Assembly: GCF_008087665.1 (NCBI RefSeq)
Contig: NZ_CP042912.1
Span: forward strand, 3,782,001-3,846,000
Direction of reading: 5' to 3'
Length of the DNA: 64,000 nt
Source of the DNA: Mariniblastus fucicola
GTDB taxonomy: Bacteria; Planctomycetota; Planctomycetia; Pirellulales; Pirellulaceae
Part shown: one piece after another, positions 43,589-53,616 of the stretch
Numbering within the stretch: position 1 is the first letter of the stretch
Layout: every line of letters begins with the position of its first letter
The notes under the pieces: generated by a model
The model's input: only the letters and a program-made list of their open reading frames with translations
The model's database searches: none
Told to the model about the DNA's origin: nothing
Made by a program: the position numbers and the translations under genes

Positions 43589-45091
43589 ATGACGGCCGTA
43601 CCAGAAACCGAACTGTTGGATATGGATCAAGTCAAAATTGATCCGGCTTGGGCGCTGCGCATCCCGGCTAACCTTGCGACGCGCCGCCAAGTCCTGCCTT
43701 TCACCGAAGATGATGGATCGGTCTTGTTGGCGTGCAAGGATCCGGAAGACGATCAGAGCATTCAGGCCGTTCGTCGCTACATTTCGAATCCGATTGAAGT
43801 CGTTCCAACCGAACCGGGTTCGCTGTTTCGAGCCATTCAACGGATCTTTCAGGACACGGTCCGTTGGAATGGCAACCAAAGCGAACCAGTTCGCATTCAG
43901 TTTACGGGAACTCAGGCTGAGCCCGATTCGGACAACATCGTTGCCCTTGGCGACGAAATTTTCCACGCGGCATTGATTCGTCAAGCGACCGACATTCACA
44001 TCGAACCGACTTCCAATGACGTTCGCGTACGTCTTCGAGTCGACGGCGTTCTGGAAAACTACCGGCAGCTTCCGGTTGCGGTCCATAACCCGTTGTTGTC
44101 GCGATTGAAGATCATGTCCGGCATGGACATCGCCGAACGACGGGCTCCGCAGGATGGACGATTTACGCTCAGTTCGGAACACAGCAACGAGATCGACATT
44201 CGAACCGCGACCATACCGACCAAGCACGGCGAGAGGATCACACTGCGATTGTTGGCAACGCAGACTCAGGATTTGACGCTGGACAAATTGGGAATGGAAG
44301 ATCGTGACCTCAAACGATTTGAGCACACGATTCATCGTCCCAACGGTTTAATTCTGGTCACGGGACCAACGGGCTGCGGCAAAAGCACAACGCTTTACGC
44401 GGCGATACGAAGCCTTATCAATCAGAAGTCGCTCAACGTGATCACGATCGAAGATCCGGTTGAGTACGTGATCGATGGCGTGTCGCAAGTCGAGGTCGAC
44501 ACAAATGACAAAGTCAGTTTTTACAAAGCGCTTAGAAGCGTACTCAGGCACGATCCCGACGTATTGATGATCGGTGAAATCCGGGACGAGGAAACTGCAG
44601 AAACGGCGATTCGTGCGGCACTCACCGGCCACCTCGTTTTCACGACGATCCACGCCAACTCGGCCAGCGGAGCGATCACCAGGCTGTCGGACATGGGCAT
44701 CAAGCCGTTTTTAATCGGCGCGGTTTCGAGATTGTATGCAGCTCAGCGTCTGGTTCGCAAGCTTTGTGCGAAATGTCGATCGCCTTACGAGATGAGCGAA
44801 GACGAAGCAATTTTGCTGGGTCGAGAGGAACTGGTTGGGACCACGATCTATCGCCCGAAAGGCTGCCGACATTGTGCCGGTTCGGGCTTCATGGGCCGAG
44901 TCGGAATTTTTGAATTCATTCCGTTTGATCGTGAGCTGGCGAGGATTGTTTCCACGCGGCCCGATGAGACTGAAATCCAAAAGCTGCTTTCGGATCGCAA
45001 CTTTCCCGATCTGCTCGACGACAGTATCGGCAAATTGATTCTGGGAGAAACTTCTTTGGACGAAATCGCTTCGGTGATCAGTCCGTATTAA
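43589..45091 (+). CDS. gspE: GspE/PilB-like assembly ATPase
   Basis: 500 residues. An N-terminal domain of about 110 residues with T2SSE_N character precedes HAALIRQATDIHIEPTSNDV. Walker A GPTGCGKST, Asp box VITIEDPVEYVIDG, Walker B DPDVLMIGEIRDEETAETAI, His box TGHLVFTTIHANSASGAI. The tetracysteine zinc motif is CAKC...CRHC (about 393-432, KGCRHCAGSGFMGRVGIFEF), specific for GspE/PilB and absent from PilT. It powers pseudopilus assembly. Starts at the base after the PilT-like stop. Confidence 0.95.
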   Translation: MTAVPETELLDMDQVKIDPAWALRIPANLATRRQVLPFTEDDGSVLLACKDPEDDQSIQAVRRYISNPIEVVPTEPGSLFRAIQRIFQDTVRWNGNQSEPVRIQFTGTQAEPDSDNIVALGDEIFHAALIRQATDIHIEPTSNDVRVRLRVDGVLENYRQLPVAVHNPLLSRLKIMSGMDIAERRAPQDGRFTLSSEHSNEIDIRTATIPTKHGERITLRLLATQTQDLTLDKLGMEDRDLKRFEHTIHRPNGLILVTGPTGCGKSTTLYAAIRSLINQKSLNVITIEDPVEYVIDGVSQVEVDTNDKVSFYKALRSVLRHDPDVLMIGEIRDEETAETAIRAALTGHLVFTTIHANSASGAITRLSDMGIKPFLIGAVSRLYAAQRLVRKLCAKCRSPYEMSEDEAILLGREELVGTTIYRPKGCRHCAGSGFMGRVGIFEFIPFDRELARIVSTRPDETEIQKLLSDRNFPDLLDDSIGKLILGETSLDEIASVISPY

Positions 45092-45221
45092 AGCGGAACA
45101 GATGTGAAGTACGAACAGGACACGGCATTACGGACCTACTCGCTTACGTTTCGCGCATGTGCTGCTCGTAAGCAAACAGACTGACACACAAAAACTTTAG
45201 AATCCACCTACGACTCCAGCC

Positions 45222-46427
45222 ATGGCTGAATTTCGATACAAAGCACGCGACACAAGCGGCGGAATCCGCTCCGGCGTTATCGATGCGCCGAATCGGTCGA
45301 GTGCTGCTTCGCAGATTCGAAGCCGTGGTTTGATCGTGACCGGCGTCGACCCCGTTTACCAACAGTCAACGTCCAGAAAGCAATGGGATTGGACCAAGTG
45401 GTTGCCTGTTCGTTCGATCGATGTCGAGCTAAGCCTTCAACAACTTGCGATGATGGTTCGCGGCGGCATGTCTTTGTTGGGAGCTTTGGACTCGTTGCAA
45501 GTCCAGGCTCCCAGGAAGTCACTGGGGAACATTTGGAAAACCGTCGTCAACCAAATCCAAAGCGGGGACAGCCTTTCCAATGCGATGTCAAAGCACAATT
45601 GCTTTCCCGAGTTTACGATTCAGCTGATTCGAGTCGGCGAACGGACGGGTGAATTGCCTCCGGTGCTCGAAAGAGCCGTCGACACGATGCGCAACCGCAG
45701 GCGTAGCCTTCAGGAAGTATCGTCAGCCCTGATTTATCCATTGATGGTGATCTGTGTAGCGATCGGCGTGACGGTTTACATGGTGACCTATCTGATCCCG
45801 CAGCTGGAAACCTACCTACAGAGTCTCGGCAAAAACATGCCACCCATGACACAGAACCTTGTGAATATTTCGAACTGGATGCGTCAGTACTATAGTGCCG
45901 TGATCATCCTGTTTTGCGGCCTGTTGGTCGTGCTTGTCGTCGCGTATCGGTCTCAGGAGTGGAAAATGACTTTTCACAGATTCCTATTGCGAACACCCGT
46001 CGTAGGACGGCTGCTCAAGCTGAACGAAACTTCAACGTTTGCGCGTAGCTTAAGCGTTATGCTTGGTAGTGGCATTACACTGATTGACGGTTTGGGAACG
46101 GTTCAGAAACTGCTCTACAACCAGTTTACCGCCAAGACCGTTAACAATGCGCGCGACAAGATCATTCAAGGCGGCAATTTTGCGGATGCCATCGGCGAAG
46201 GCAATGCATTTTCGCCGATGTTGGAAAAGATGATTGCGGTTGGTCAGCAGTCGGGTGACCTCAAAGGCGTGCTTTCAGAAGTCGCTGACTTCCACGAAGA
46301 CCAGCTTCAATCAGCCATTCGAAAGCTGAACGCATTCCTGACTCCGGCGTTAACCATCGGCGTCGGAGCAGTTGTGGGCTACGTTTACATTGCCTTCTTT
46401 GTCGCTCTGCTGGCAGCGGGGAACTAA
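45222..46427 (+). CDS. gspF: GspF/PilC-like inner-membrane platform protein
   Basis: 401 residues. N-terminal MAEFRYKARDTSGGIRSGVI, then two T2SSF domains (about 68-190 and 270-395). LQQLAMMVRGGMSLLGALDSL and FARSLSVMLGSGITLIDGLG are the duplicated motifs, VRVGERTGELPPVL and IAVGQQSGDLKGVL the family's signature pair. Membrane helices lie at about 170-195, 222-245 and 372-398. It is the pseudopilus assembly platform. Confidence 0.95.
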   Translation: MAEFRYKARDTSGGIRSGVIDAPNRSSAASQIRSRGLIVTGVDPVYQQSTSRKQWDWTKWLPVRSIDVELSLQQLAMMVRGGMSLLGALDSLQVQAPRKSLGNIWKTVVNQIQSGDSLSNAMSKHNCFPEFTIQLIRVGERTGELPPVLERAVDTMRNRRRSLQEVSSALIYPLMVICVAIGVTVYMVTYLIPQLETYLQSLGKNMPPMTQNLVNISNWMRQYYSAVIILFCGLLVVLVVAYRSQEWKMTFHRFLLRTPVVGRLLKLNETSTFARSLSVMLGSGITLIDGLGTVQKLLYNQFTAKTVNNARDKIIQGGNFADAIGEGNAFSPMLEKMIAVGQQSGDLKGVLSEVADFHEDQLQSAIRKLNAFLTPALTIGVGAVVGYVYIAFFVALLAAGN

Positions 46428-46666
46428 AGCAGTTGCAAAGTCGTGTTTCTGGTAGCGGCCGCGACTGGCAGGCATACAATTTACGACTGAATTCGGCATC
46501 ACTAACGCCTTGGCTCCGGTCCGTTTCAAAGACGAAGTGAGGTCACACGTTCAGCGCGGCATTAAAAATGCCAAGCCTCGACAACCCACACGACCTCGCG
46601 ACGAAAAATGAACCGAACGAACGATTGCTTCAAACCTCCACCAACTGCTAGCAGGCAGCAAGCGAC

Positions 46667-47188
46667 ATGAACAGAAATCAAATCTCTCACATCGTTTTTG
46701 CTTTCATCGTATCTGCGTTTCTTGTCGATGGAACGGCTCTTCAAGCGCAGGAGAAGCAGGACCCGACCGCAGCTTCGGACGTCATCAAGGCAACGCTTTC
46801 AAAGATCCGCGACGTCGAACGCCTTGACGCATTCGTCGAGCAAAATAATCAATTAAAGGCTGAGAATGCGACACTGAAGAAGAACATTGCGGATATTCAG
46901 AAACAATTGGCAAAACTCACCCGGGATCTGGCTGATCAAACCGTAAAGCTGCGCCGGCAATTGCTTCAGATGCCGATATTTCAAGTGCAGTCCAAGGTGA
47001 TCGCCAACGGCAATAGCATGGCGATTCTCAAATCCAAGGACACAATCATTCGTATCCGCACGAACACTGAGATGTCAGTTCCAGTCGCGGACGGGGTATG
47101 GATCTTGATGGAAGTCAAGAAAATATCTAAAGATATGATCGAACTGAACTTCCCGGAACTGGGTCGTACGGTCTATCTTTACGATTAA
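46667..47188 (+). CDS. Exported coiled-coil protein of the secretion operon
   Basis: 173 residues. Signal peptide (SHIVFAFIVSAFLVDGTALQA). Coiled coil at about 55-105 (EQNNQLKAENATLKKNIADI), then a compact beta domain (about 108-173, ending LGRTVYLYD). It lies between gspF and the secretin, where PilP or GspC would be expected. The small beta domain may serve that linking role; this is inferred from position, not homology. Confidence 0.72.
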   Translation: MNRNQISHIVFAFIVSAFLVDGTALQAQEKQDPTAASDVIKATLSKIRDVERLDAFVEQNNQLKAENATLKKNIADIQKQLAKLTRDLADQTVKLRRQLLQMPIFQVQSKVIANGNSMAILKSKDTIIRIRTNTEMSVPVADGVWILMEVKKISKDMIELNFPELGRTVYLYD

Positions 47189-47259
47189 AGCCCCTCATTT
47201 GAACAAGTCTGATTGCGAACTCACCTGCCACGGCACGGTGTCGGTCGCGCGGGACAATT

Positions 47260-49350
47260 ATGACACGGATGTCACGTTACCCAATGGCGGCCGGTATTTA
47301 TCTGGTCATCTCCAGCATGTTTACTTTGGCAGCACCTTGCAGCTATGCGGCTGTCGCTGCGCCTCAGGATAATGCTTCGCCAACTCCCAATGCACCCACG
47401 CCGATCAAACAAAAATCGGACAAGTCGAGCGCTGTCGAAGCAACGGGCATTCCGATTCTGGATCCGACTGATCTCCAGCCGTTGATAGCTCCGGGCGATC
47501 CGGTGCTCCAACCAGGCTACGCTGATTTTCTTCCGCCAGAGACAAACATTGAACTGGTTGACTTTCGCGACCAGGAACTTGGCGACGCGATGCGTTTGTT
47601 TTCAGAACAGAGCGGCATCAACATCGTTCCTTCGACGCAAGCGAACGAGATGAAGATCAATTTGTTTCTCCGCAACGTTCGCCCAATGGACGTGCTGGAG
47701 AACCTGACCAAGACTCACGATTTGTACTTTCGTGTTGACGAAAAATCCGGCGTCATTCGAATCTTTACCACGAAAGAATACGAACAGAACCTTGCAAGTT
47801 TCCGAGAGGAGCAGACCAAGGTATTCACGTTGCTATATCCGAACCCTGTCGACGCCGCGGTTGCAATTCAAAGCCTGTTTGGAGATCGCGTCGAACTGAA
47901 TTTCGGCGTTGGCGACCAGGATTCGATTCTGGACATCATTTATCGGCTCAATCGATTCGACCTTGTCGACAGTCGCAGCCTCGGACTCGGTTCGTATCAA
48001 GGCGACTATGCCTATGGCGGACGATCGTTCAGTCGTCTGGACGGGCTGGGCGGATTCACTTCGAATCAATCCAACAAGAGCAGCAGTAACAACCGTGCCA
48101 GCAACGAATCCGAACCGCTTTCCGATCTTTCTTCGGAACAGATCCAGCAGCTGATCGAGGCACTGAACGAACGCACACAGCGACGTCCCTCTGGATCAAA
48201 TGACGGAAACGATCCCATTTCGCGACTGCTGAAAGAACGTCAGGCGACGATCTATGTGACCGTCGTAAGACGCAACAATCAGGTCGTGGTTCGCACCGGT
48301 GATGACGCGACGATGAAGCAAATCGAACAGCTGATTCAAAATCTGGACGTGCCCACACCCTTGGTTCTATTGGAAGTAAAAGTCATGTCGGTATTGCTTG
48401 ACGACGACTTCCGCAGCGTCTTCGACTATCAGTTTTCCAACGGCAGTTCCGTCGCGGGCGGTTTCACGACAGGTGACATCCTTCCGCCGCCTTCCGATTT
48501 AGCCGTTGGCGACGACAAACGACTTGAATCGATGACTCCCGGTGGAAGCTTGCTCAACCAGGGCGATTTTACGTTTCAGTTCGTGAACAACAGCTTCCGG
48601 GCTCGCATGCAACTGCTCGAAGACGACAATCGCGTCACGATCCTCAACACTCCGTTGCTTTTAACAGCCAACAATGAAGTCAGTCGGATCTTCATCGGCG
48701 ACACCATTCCATTTACCGTCGGGTTTAATTCTCCCCAAGTCATTTCTGGCGGCAACAACAACACGACAATCGCAGGCACGCCAATCACGGAACTGCGTGA
48801 CGTCGGGCAATCTTTATTAATCACTCCCAGCATCAATGCTGACCGAACGGTCACGTTGCGGATTGTTCAGGAGAACGCCAGACGCGTCATCAACGGTGGA
48901 CGAATCCCGATTCTTAGCACGACTGGTGTGATCACGAACCAGGAAGTCGACACAGTAAATCGCAGCACAGTCAGCGGAACGGTTGTCGCCAAAGACGGAT
49001 TGGCGGTTGCTCTCGGAGGATTGATCGAAGACGAAGTTTCTGACAGTCGCAGCCAGGTTCCCGGCATCGGGAAGCTTCCGGTGCTGGGCTTCTTTTTTCG
49101 CAAGCAGACTACGGGACGATTGCGACGCGAGCTAATTGTGATGGTTCGCCCTTACGTCTTTAATACGCCAGCTGAATCGGCTTCGATCAGTCAGGACTTA
49201 CTGCAACAGCTTAGCGTTCACCCGTCCGCCATGACTGGTCAGTCGTCACTACATACATTTGGCCCTCATGAGGCGGCTCAGGTTCAACTGGACGAATGCG
49301 GTTTGCACAGTTCGTTTCGATTCCATAACGTTACGCCAAGGAACTATTGA
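47260..49350 (+). CDS. gspD: GspD/PilQ-type secretin
   Basis: 696 residues. Signal peptide (AAGIYLVISSMFTLAAPCSYA). N0/STN-like domain at about 85-165 (NIELVDFRDQELGDAMRLF). N1-type repeat (TKVFTLLYPNPVDAAVAIQ). A Ser/Asn-rich linker (about 265-305), then a second N-type repeat with VVVRTGDDATMKQIEQLIQN. Secretin beta-barrel at about 370-650, with VPGIGKLPVLGFFFRKQ, the secretin signature, and RRELIVMVRPYVF. It forms the outer-membrane gate of the system. The C-terminal 90 bases overlap the upstream open frame of the next gene. Confidence 0.94.
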   Translation: MTRMSRYPMAAGIYLVISSMFTLAAPCSYAAVAAPQDNASPTPNAPTPIKQKSDKSSAVEATGIPILDPTDLQPLIAPGDPVLQPGYADFLPPETNIELVDFRDQELGDAMRLFSEQSGINIVPSTQANEMKINLFLRNVRPMDVLENLTKTHDLYFRVDEKSGVIRIFTTKEYEQNLASFREEQTKVFTLLYPNPVDAAVAIQSLFGDRVELNFGVGDQDSILDIIYRLNRFDLVDSRSLGLGSYQGDYAYGGRSFSRLDGLGGFTSNQSNKSSSNNRASNESEPLSDLSSEQIQQLIEALNERTQRRPSGSNDGNDPISRLLKERQATIYVTVVRRNNQVVVRTGDDATMKQIEQLIQNLDVPTPLVLLEVKVMSVLLDDDFRSVFDYQFSNGSSVAGGFTTGDILPPPSDLAVGDDKRLESMTPGGSLLNQGDFTFQFVNNSFRARMQLLEDDNRVTILNTPLLLTANNEVSRIFIGDTIPFTVGFNSPQVISGGNNNTTIAGTPITELRDVGQSLLITPSINADRTVTLRIVQENARRVINGGRIPILSTTGVITNQEVDTVNRSTVSGTVVAKDGLAVALGGLIEDEVSDSRSQVPGIGKLPVLGFFFRKQTTGRLRRELIVMVRPYVFNTPAESASISQDLLQQLSVHPSAMTGQSSLHTFGPHEAAQVQLDECGLHSSFRFHNVTPRNY

Positions 49351-49411
49351 TTTGAACGGTCGCCGGACAATTCGAAACGAGGTTTCCCACACGAACTTCA
49401 ACGGACATTTT

Positions 49412-50959
49412 GTGTACACGACCTCCTTGCGCTCATTGTTACTGGCCACGGTTGCACTCGGGGTTCTTAGCGGATGTTCCCTGTTCGAGGCTAACGTCAA
49501 GGAATCAGAAAAAACGCCGTTGCAACAGCTTGTGTCCGGAAAGTCTTCGGAAACGAAAATCGCGACCAGAACCGAGACTGCGATTTCACCAGAGAAAAAA
49601 ACTCGCTTTGACGGCGGACTGCTGCTGGGCAACACAGACACCGTGGCCTATCAACCTCATGAGCTGGCATCAACACTCGACGGAATGATCGCGGCAGACA
49701 AATGGAACTCGGCTCGCAACCTGATCGGCCTGTACCCTGACGTCGTCAGCAAGATTTTACTGGGACAGGATGGAGCATCGATCTCGCGACAACGCCTGCG
49801 GGATGTCGCCAAACTGTTCGACGAAAAATGGACCCGCGACGGTTCAGGCGAATGGCAAGCCCTGGTGCGACTGTCTGGACGCACAGAATCGATCAACGAT
49901 TTTTTGACGTCACGGTCTTTGTTTCTCGAACTGATAGGCAATAACGAACCCAAAGATGCGTTGGCGATGAATCTGTCCAAGAACCTCGACAAAACTGCCA
50001 GTTCCGTCGACCTCGTTGCGGCAGAAGCTTTGCGACTTGAGGGCATCGCATATTTGATGATGGAGAAGTACAGCGACTCGATTAAGCGTTTTGATCAAGC
50101 ATTTTCCCTTCTCAAGCCCAACCATCCCTATCAAGCCAGCAAGATTGGATTGCTGTTGGGTGAGACACAGCGGCATGCCAAGAATCATGACCAGTGGAAA
50201 TCGACTTGGCAAGCATCCACCGACATTCAGAGCCGCTGGTTGCATGAACGCAACCTGGTTGATCCCGCGTTCTGGGAGAAAGCTGCCTTTTTGCGTCCTG
50301 TTTCCAGTGAGTGGTCGGAACGAACGATCAGTCGATTGGAGAACTCGCTTCGCAACGAGAGTCTTGATTTCGGGTCAGACCAGTCAGGAAACAATGAGGC
50401 CGTTATTTGGGCGACCATCGGAATTCAACGCCTGAAACGACACGAAGCACAAAACGCGATTCTGGCTTTCAAGAAATCGGAAGCTCTTATCTCCGACAAG
50501 GTTCTGAAATCTGAACTGCAGATGCAGCAGGCGTTGGCGATGATTGACGCTGGCCAACCCGGTCCTGCGTCGGCGATTCTGCTGCGACTGAGCTCCACTA
50601 ATTCGGCGTCGCACATTGGCGATCGTGCCAAAGCAATTCTGGCGACGTTAAAGCTCCAGAACGGAAGCCTCGCTCAAGGCATGAATTTACTGCAATCCGC
50701 AATGCCGACGTGCCAACAATGGCCGGAGTCGGAACGGCTCAGGGCTCAAGCGGATTATGGACTTTCCTATCTGATGCTGGGCAAGGAATCGGAAGGGATT
50801 TCCTTGCTGGATCATGTCTACGAACAATTTATGAAACGTGATGAGTACGATCAGGCCAGCCAGTGCCTGTGGAACATCGCGACATACTACGAAAAAACAC
50901 AGCAGCCTCGAAAACTGCGGGTTGCGAAGGCAAAGCTGAAACAGATGGAATCGCTGTAA
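49412..50959 (+). CDS. TPR lipoprotein of the secretion operon
   Basis: 515 residues from GTG 49412; the frame is open to 49259, but this start gives a clean lipoprotein signal (SLRSLLLATVALGVLSGCS, lipobox LSGC). The mature part is helical with TPR-like units (EALRLEGIAYLMMEKYSDSI, AILAFKKSEALISDKVLKS and a C-terminal AKAKLKQ). It could act as a secretin-assisting lipoprotein (pilotin/PilF-like role) by analogy; location directly after the secretin supports this but does not prove it. Confidence 0.75.
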   Translation: MYTTSLRSLLLATVALGVLSGCSLFEANVKESEKTPLQQLVSGKSSETKIATRTETAISPEKKTRFDGGLLLGNTDTVAYQPHELASTLDGMIAADKWNSARNLIGLYPDVVSKILLGQDGASISRQRLRDVAKLFDEKWTRDGSGEWQALVRLSGRTESINDFLTSRSLFLELIGNNEPKDALAMNLSKNLDKTASSVDLVAAEALRLEGIAYLMMEKYSDSIKRFDQAFSLLKPNHPYQASKIGLLLGETQRHAKNHDQWKSTWQASTDIQSRWLHERNLVDPAFWEKAAFLRPVSSEWSERTISRLENSLRNESLDFGSDQSGNNEAVIWATIGIQRLKRHEAQNAILAFKKSEALISDKVLKSELQMQQALAMIDAGQPGPASAILLRLSSTNSASHIGDRAKAILATLKLQNGSLAQGMNLLQSAMPTCQQWPESERLRAQADYGLSYLMLGKESEGISLLDHVYEQFMKRDEYDQASQCLWNIATYYEKTQQPRKLRVAKAKLKQMESL

Positions 50960-50982
50960 CGCGGACGGCATTGCCCTATCGA

Positions 50983-51426
50983 CTACCAAAAATTGCCCCA
51001 AGTGCACGGCGGCTCTTCGGGAAGCTTGTTCGGAGAATCGGACATTCGCGATTCAAGAATGCGAATCTCCTGATTAATTGACTCCATCAATTTCCGATAC
51101 GACGGATCACTTTGCAGCTCAGGCTCCGCTCGCATCTTTTTTTCGAACAGTTGTTTTACTGATCCCAGTCGACGCGCTGCGAGACCAACCAGACGATCCA
51201 TCTCGTGGAGAATTTCTTCGTCTTCGCGCCCCGCAGGCGACCACAGGTTCTTTCTGGCCAGCATAATTACCGTGGCAGCCGCAGCCCGAATCTCATGCGG
51301 GCGTGAATCGACCTCCAGCCGCAACGTGCCCTCGACCAGCCGACACAATTGTCGCATCGAATCGGAACTGTGGACCCAACGAGCCGCTTCGGGATTGTTC
51401 CACGGCTTTACGTTTTTTGCTTTCAT
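50983..51426 (-). CDS. Unknown protein, PW/WGxFW paralog B
   Basis: 147 residues. Start ATG 51426 overlaps the stop of paralog A by four bases (ATGA). Soluble and helical; no signal peptide. It begins KPWNNPEAARW and ends PPCTWGNFW, with HEIRAAAATVIMLARKNLW in the middle. These positions align with paralog A (PW..P.A.RW, E.R...A....R...W, PP..WG.FW). I recognise no family. The fixed aromatic ends suggest a small interaction module. It is convergent with the secretion operon, ending 23 bases from it. Confidence 0.72.
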   Translation of the reverse strand: MKAKNVKPWNNPEAARWVHSSDSMRQLCRLVEGTLRLEVDSRPHEIRAAAATVIMLARKNLWSPAGREDEEILHEMDRLVGLAARRLGSVKQLFEKKMRAEPELQSDPSYRKLMESINQEIRILESRMSDSPNKLPEEPPCTWGNFW

Positions 51427-51863
51427 GACCAGAACTTCCCCCATGCAGGAGGTGGCATCGGAGTCTTGCGGTTCGACATGCCGATTCGGCGCCGCAATAT
51501 CTCAACCTCATCGACAAGGTGGTCATGCTGTTTCGCCTGCTCCTTGTGCTGGGCCAAAGACATCGGTCCGTCCTTGGGTGTTGCGGCGCGATTTGCGACC
51601 ACGTTTCCCTTGCGGACGATGGTTCGCAAAATCGAATCTCTCTGCGCCGGCCAGACACCATCGCGTCCGAACAGGATTGCCAACGCGACCATCAAACGGG
51701 TCTCGCCTTCGTCCAAAGAATCGTCAGGCTTGTCGACCGCGTGTTCCATCATCAGCGGCAGATGGGTCTCCTCAAGCAGCTCCTCAAACCAACGCTTGGC
51801 CTTCGGGTGTTTCCACGGAGACCAGTCGATCAATCTGTTTTGCGATTCGTCCGGCAGAGGCAT
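51423..51863 (-). CDS. Unknown protein, PW/WGxFW paralog A
   Basis: 146 residues from ATG 51863, chosen over an upstream start because AAGGA lies seven bases before it and because it then matches the length of paralog B. It carries WSPWKHPKAKRW near the N-terminus, GETRLMVALAILFGRDGVW in the middle, a helix ending VEILRRRIG, and the tail PPPAWGKFWS. Paralog B is its translationally coupled partner. Function unknown. Confidence 0.72.
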   Translation of the reverse strand: MPLPDESQNRLIDWSPWKHPKAKRWFEELLEETHLPLMMEHAVDKPDDSLDEGETRLMVALAILFGRDGVWPAQRDSILRTIVRKGNVVANRAATPKDGPMSLAQHKEQAKQHDHLVDEVEILRRRIGMSNRKTPMPPPAWGKFWS

Positions 51864-51929
51864 GGCATGTCCTTGACCCGATCTCAAAACTTCGCCGGTA
51901 CGTAACGCCCCGGTTCAAAATGGCAAACA

Positions 51930-51962
51930 CTGGGGCGAAACGCCCCAGCCACAATGATTGTG
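51930..51962 (-). terminator. Hairpins downstream of the isomerase-like gene (probable terminator)
   Basis: A perfect 8-bp GC-rich stem with an AAA triloop (51930-51948, CTGGGGCG/CGCCCCAG) next to a 13-base palindrome (51950-51962, CACAATGATTGTG). They lie 15-47 bases after the minus-strand stop at 51977. The U-tract is weak, so termination is likely but not certain. Confidence 0.5.
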
Positions 51963-51976
51963 TGTTCGATTGGCAG

Positions 51977-52888
<912 letters not shown>

Positions 52889-52990
52889 CAATGGCTCGTT
52901 ATGTTTGAAAAGTCATCCTGAAGATGCTTGCATTTTAGCCAAATTGGCCGCCGAATGCACGCATTCATTTTCTTCCCAGAGTTAACCAAT

Positions 52991-53098
52991 ATGTTCGGAA
53001 TTGGAATCATGGAACTGCTGCTTCTTGCCGCATTTCCCACACTGCTGGTAATTATCGGCTTCATCGCGTACGTCTTTGTACGTGGTTCGAAAAAGTAA
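52991..53098 (+). CDS. Tiny membrane protein (35 residues)
   Basis: MFGIGIMELLLLAAFPTLLV then IIGFIAYVFVRGSKK. One hydrophobic helix with a basic C-terminal end, the typical shape of a bacterial small membrane protein. It stands alone, divergent from the isomerase-like gene. No clear Shine-Dalgarno site (AGAG only), so support is composition and length of the hydrophobic run. Confidence 0.5.
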   Translation: MFGIGIMELLLLAAFPTLLVIIGFIAYVFVRGSKK

Positions 53099-53262
53099 TC
53101 CTCGCCCCTGACGACGCCGAGAAGTTGATCATCCCTCGATTGTCGCAGCACGAAAAGTTCGCCACGACCGGCCACTGCACGACGCTAGCACTCAAGCTTC
53201 GTCTTAGCATGATTCAGACAGCCTGGTAAACTTCGACAGTTCGAATATCTGGAGGAGTACTC

Positions 53263-53559
53263 ATGCTGATGGCCATTCTTTATCGCGACGACATGGTTCT
53301 CGCTGCTGCCTACGCTTGCGACCAGCACGCGTATGGCAACGAGTATTGGAGTGACGTTCATTCGGTCGCGCTTCCTCCGGGAGCGTTTGAGTTCGATATC
53401 GATGGCGTCCATGAAACGGCCTACGTTTCAGTCGCGAATTTGCAACTGAAGGAACGGTTGCTGAAGGCTTCGATCGACGACTCCATTGATCTCGTAGAAC
53501 TAACTCAGGATTTGGAAGACTCGCTCAAGCCAGCCTATCTGCCGAAACGCGCTGCGTAG
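53263..53559 (+). CDS. Small protein upstream of the radical SAM operon
   Basis: 98 residues. Strong ribosome binding site (GGAGGAG, with AGGAG five bases before ATG). Soluble, with alpha/beta-like composition: LYRDDMVLAAAYACDQHAYG at the N-terminus, then AFEFDIDGVHETAYVSVANL and a helical acidic end (VELTQDLEDSLKPAY). Six Tyr and one Cys. It precedes the first radical SAM gene by 57 bases on the same strand. No family recognised. It could be a partner protein or substrate of the operon; this is inference from context. Confidence 0.72.
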   Translation: MLMAILYRDDMVLAAAYACDQHAYGNEYWSDVHSVALPPGAFEFDIDGVHETAYVSVANLQLKERLLKASIDDSIDLVELTQDLEDSLKPAYLPKRAA

Positions 53560-53616
53560 TTGCCGCGACGACAATTCGATTTTGACAGCCATTCTCTCGA
53601 AAGGAATCGAGACCCT

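Noticed and set aside
43418-44335. 305-residue minus-strand frame over gspE
   Set aside because: Antisense to a gene with all catalytic motifs; no support of its own.
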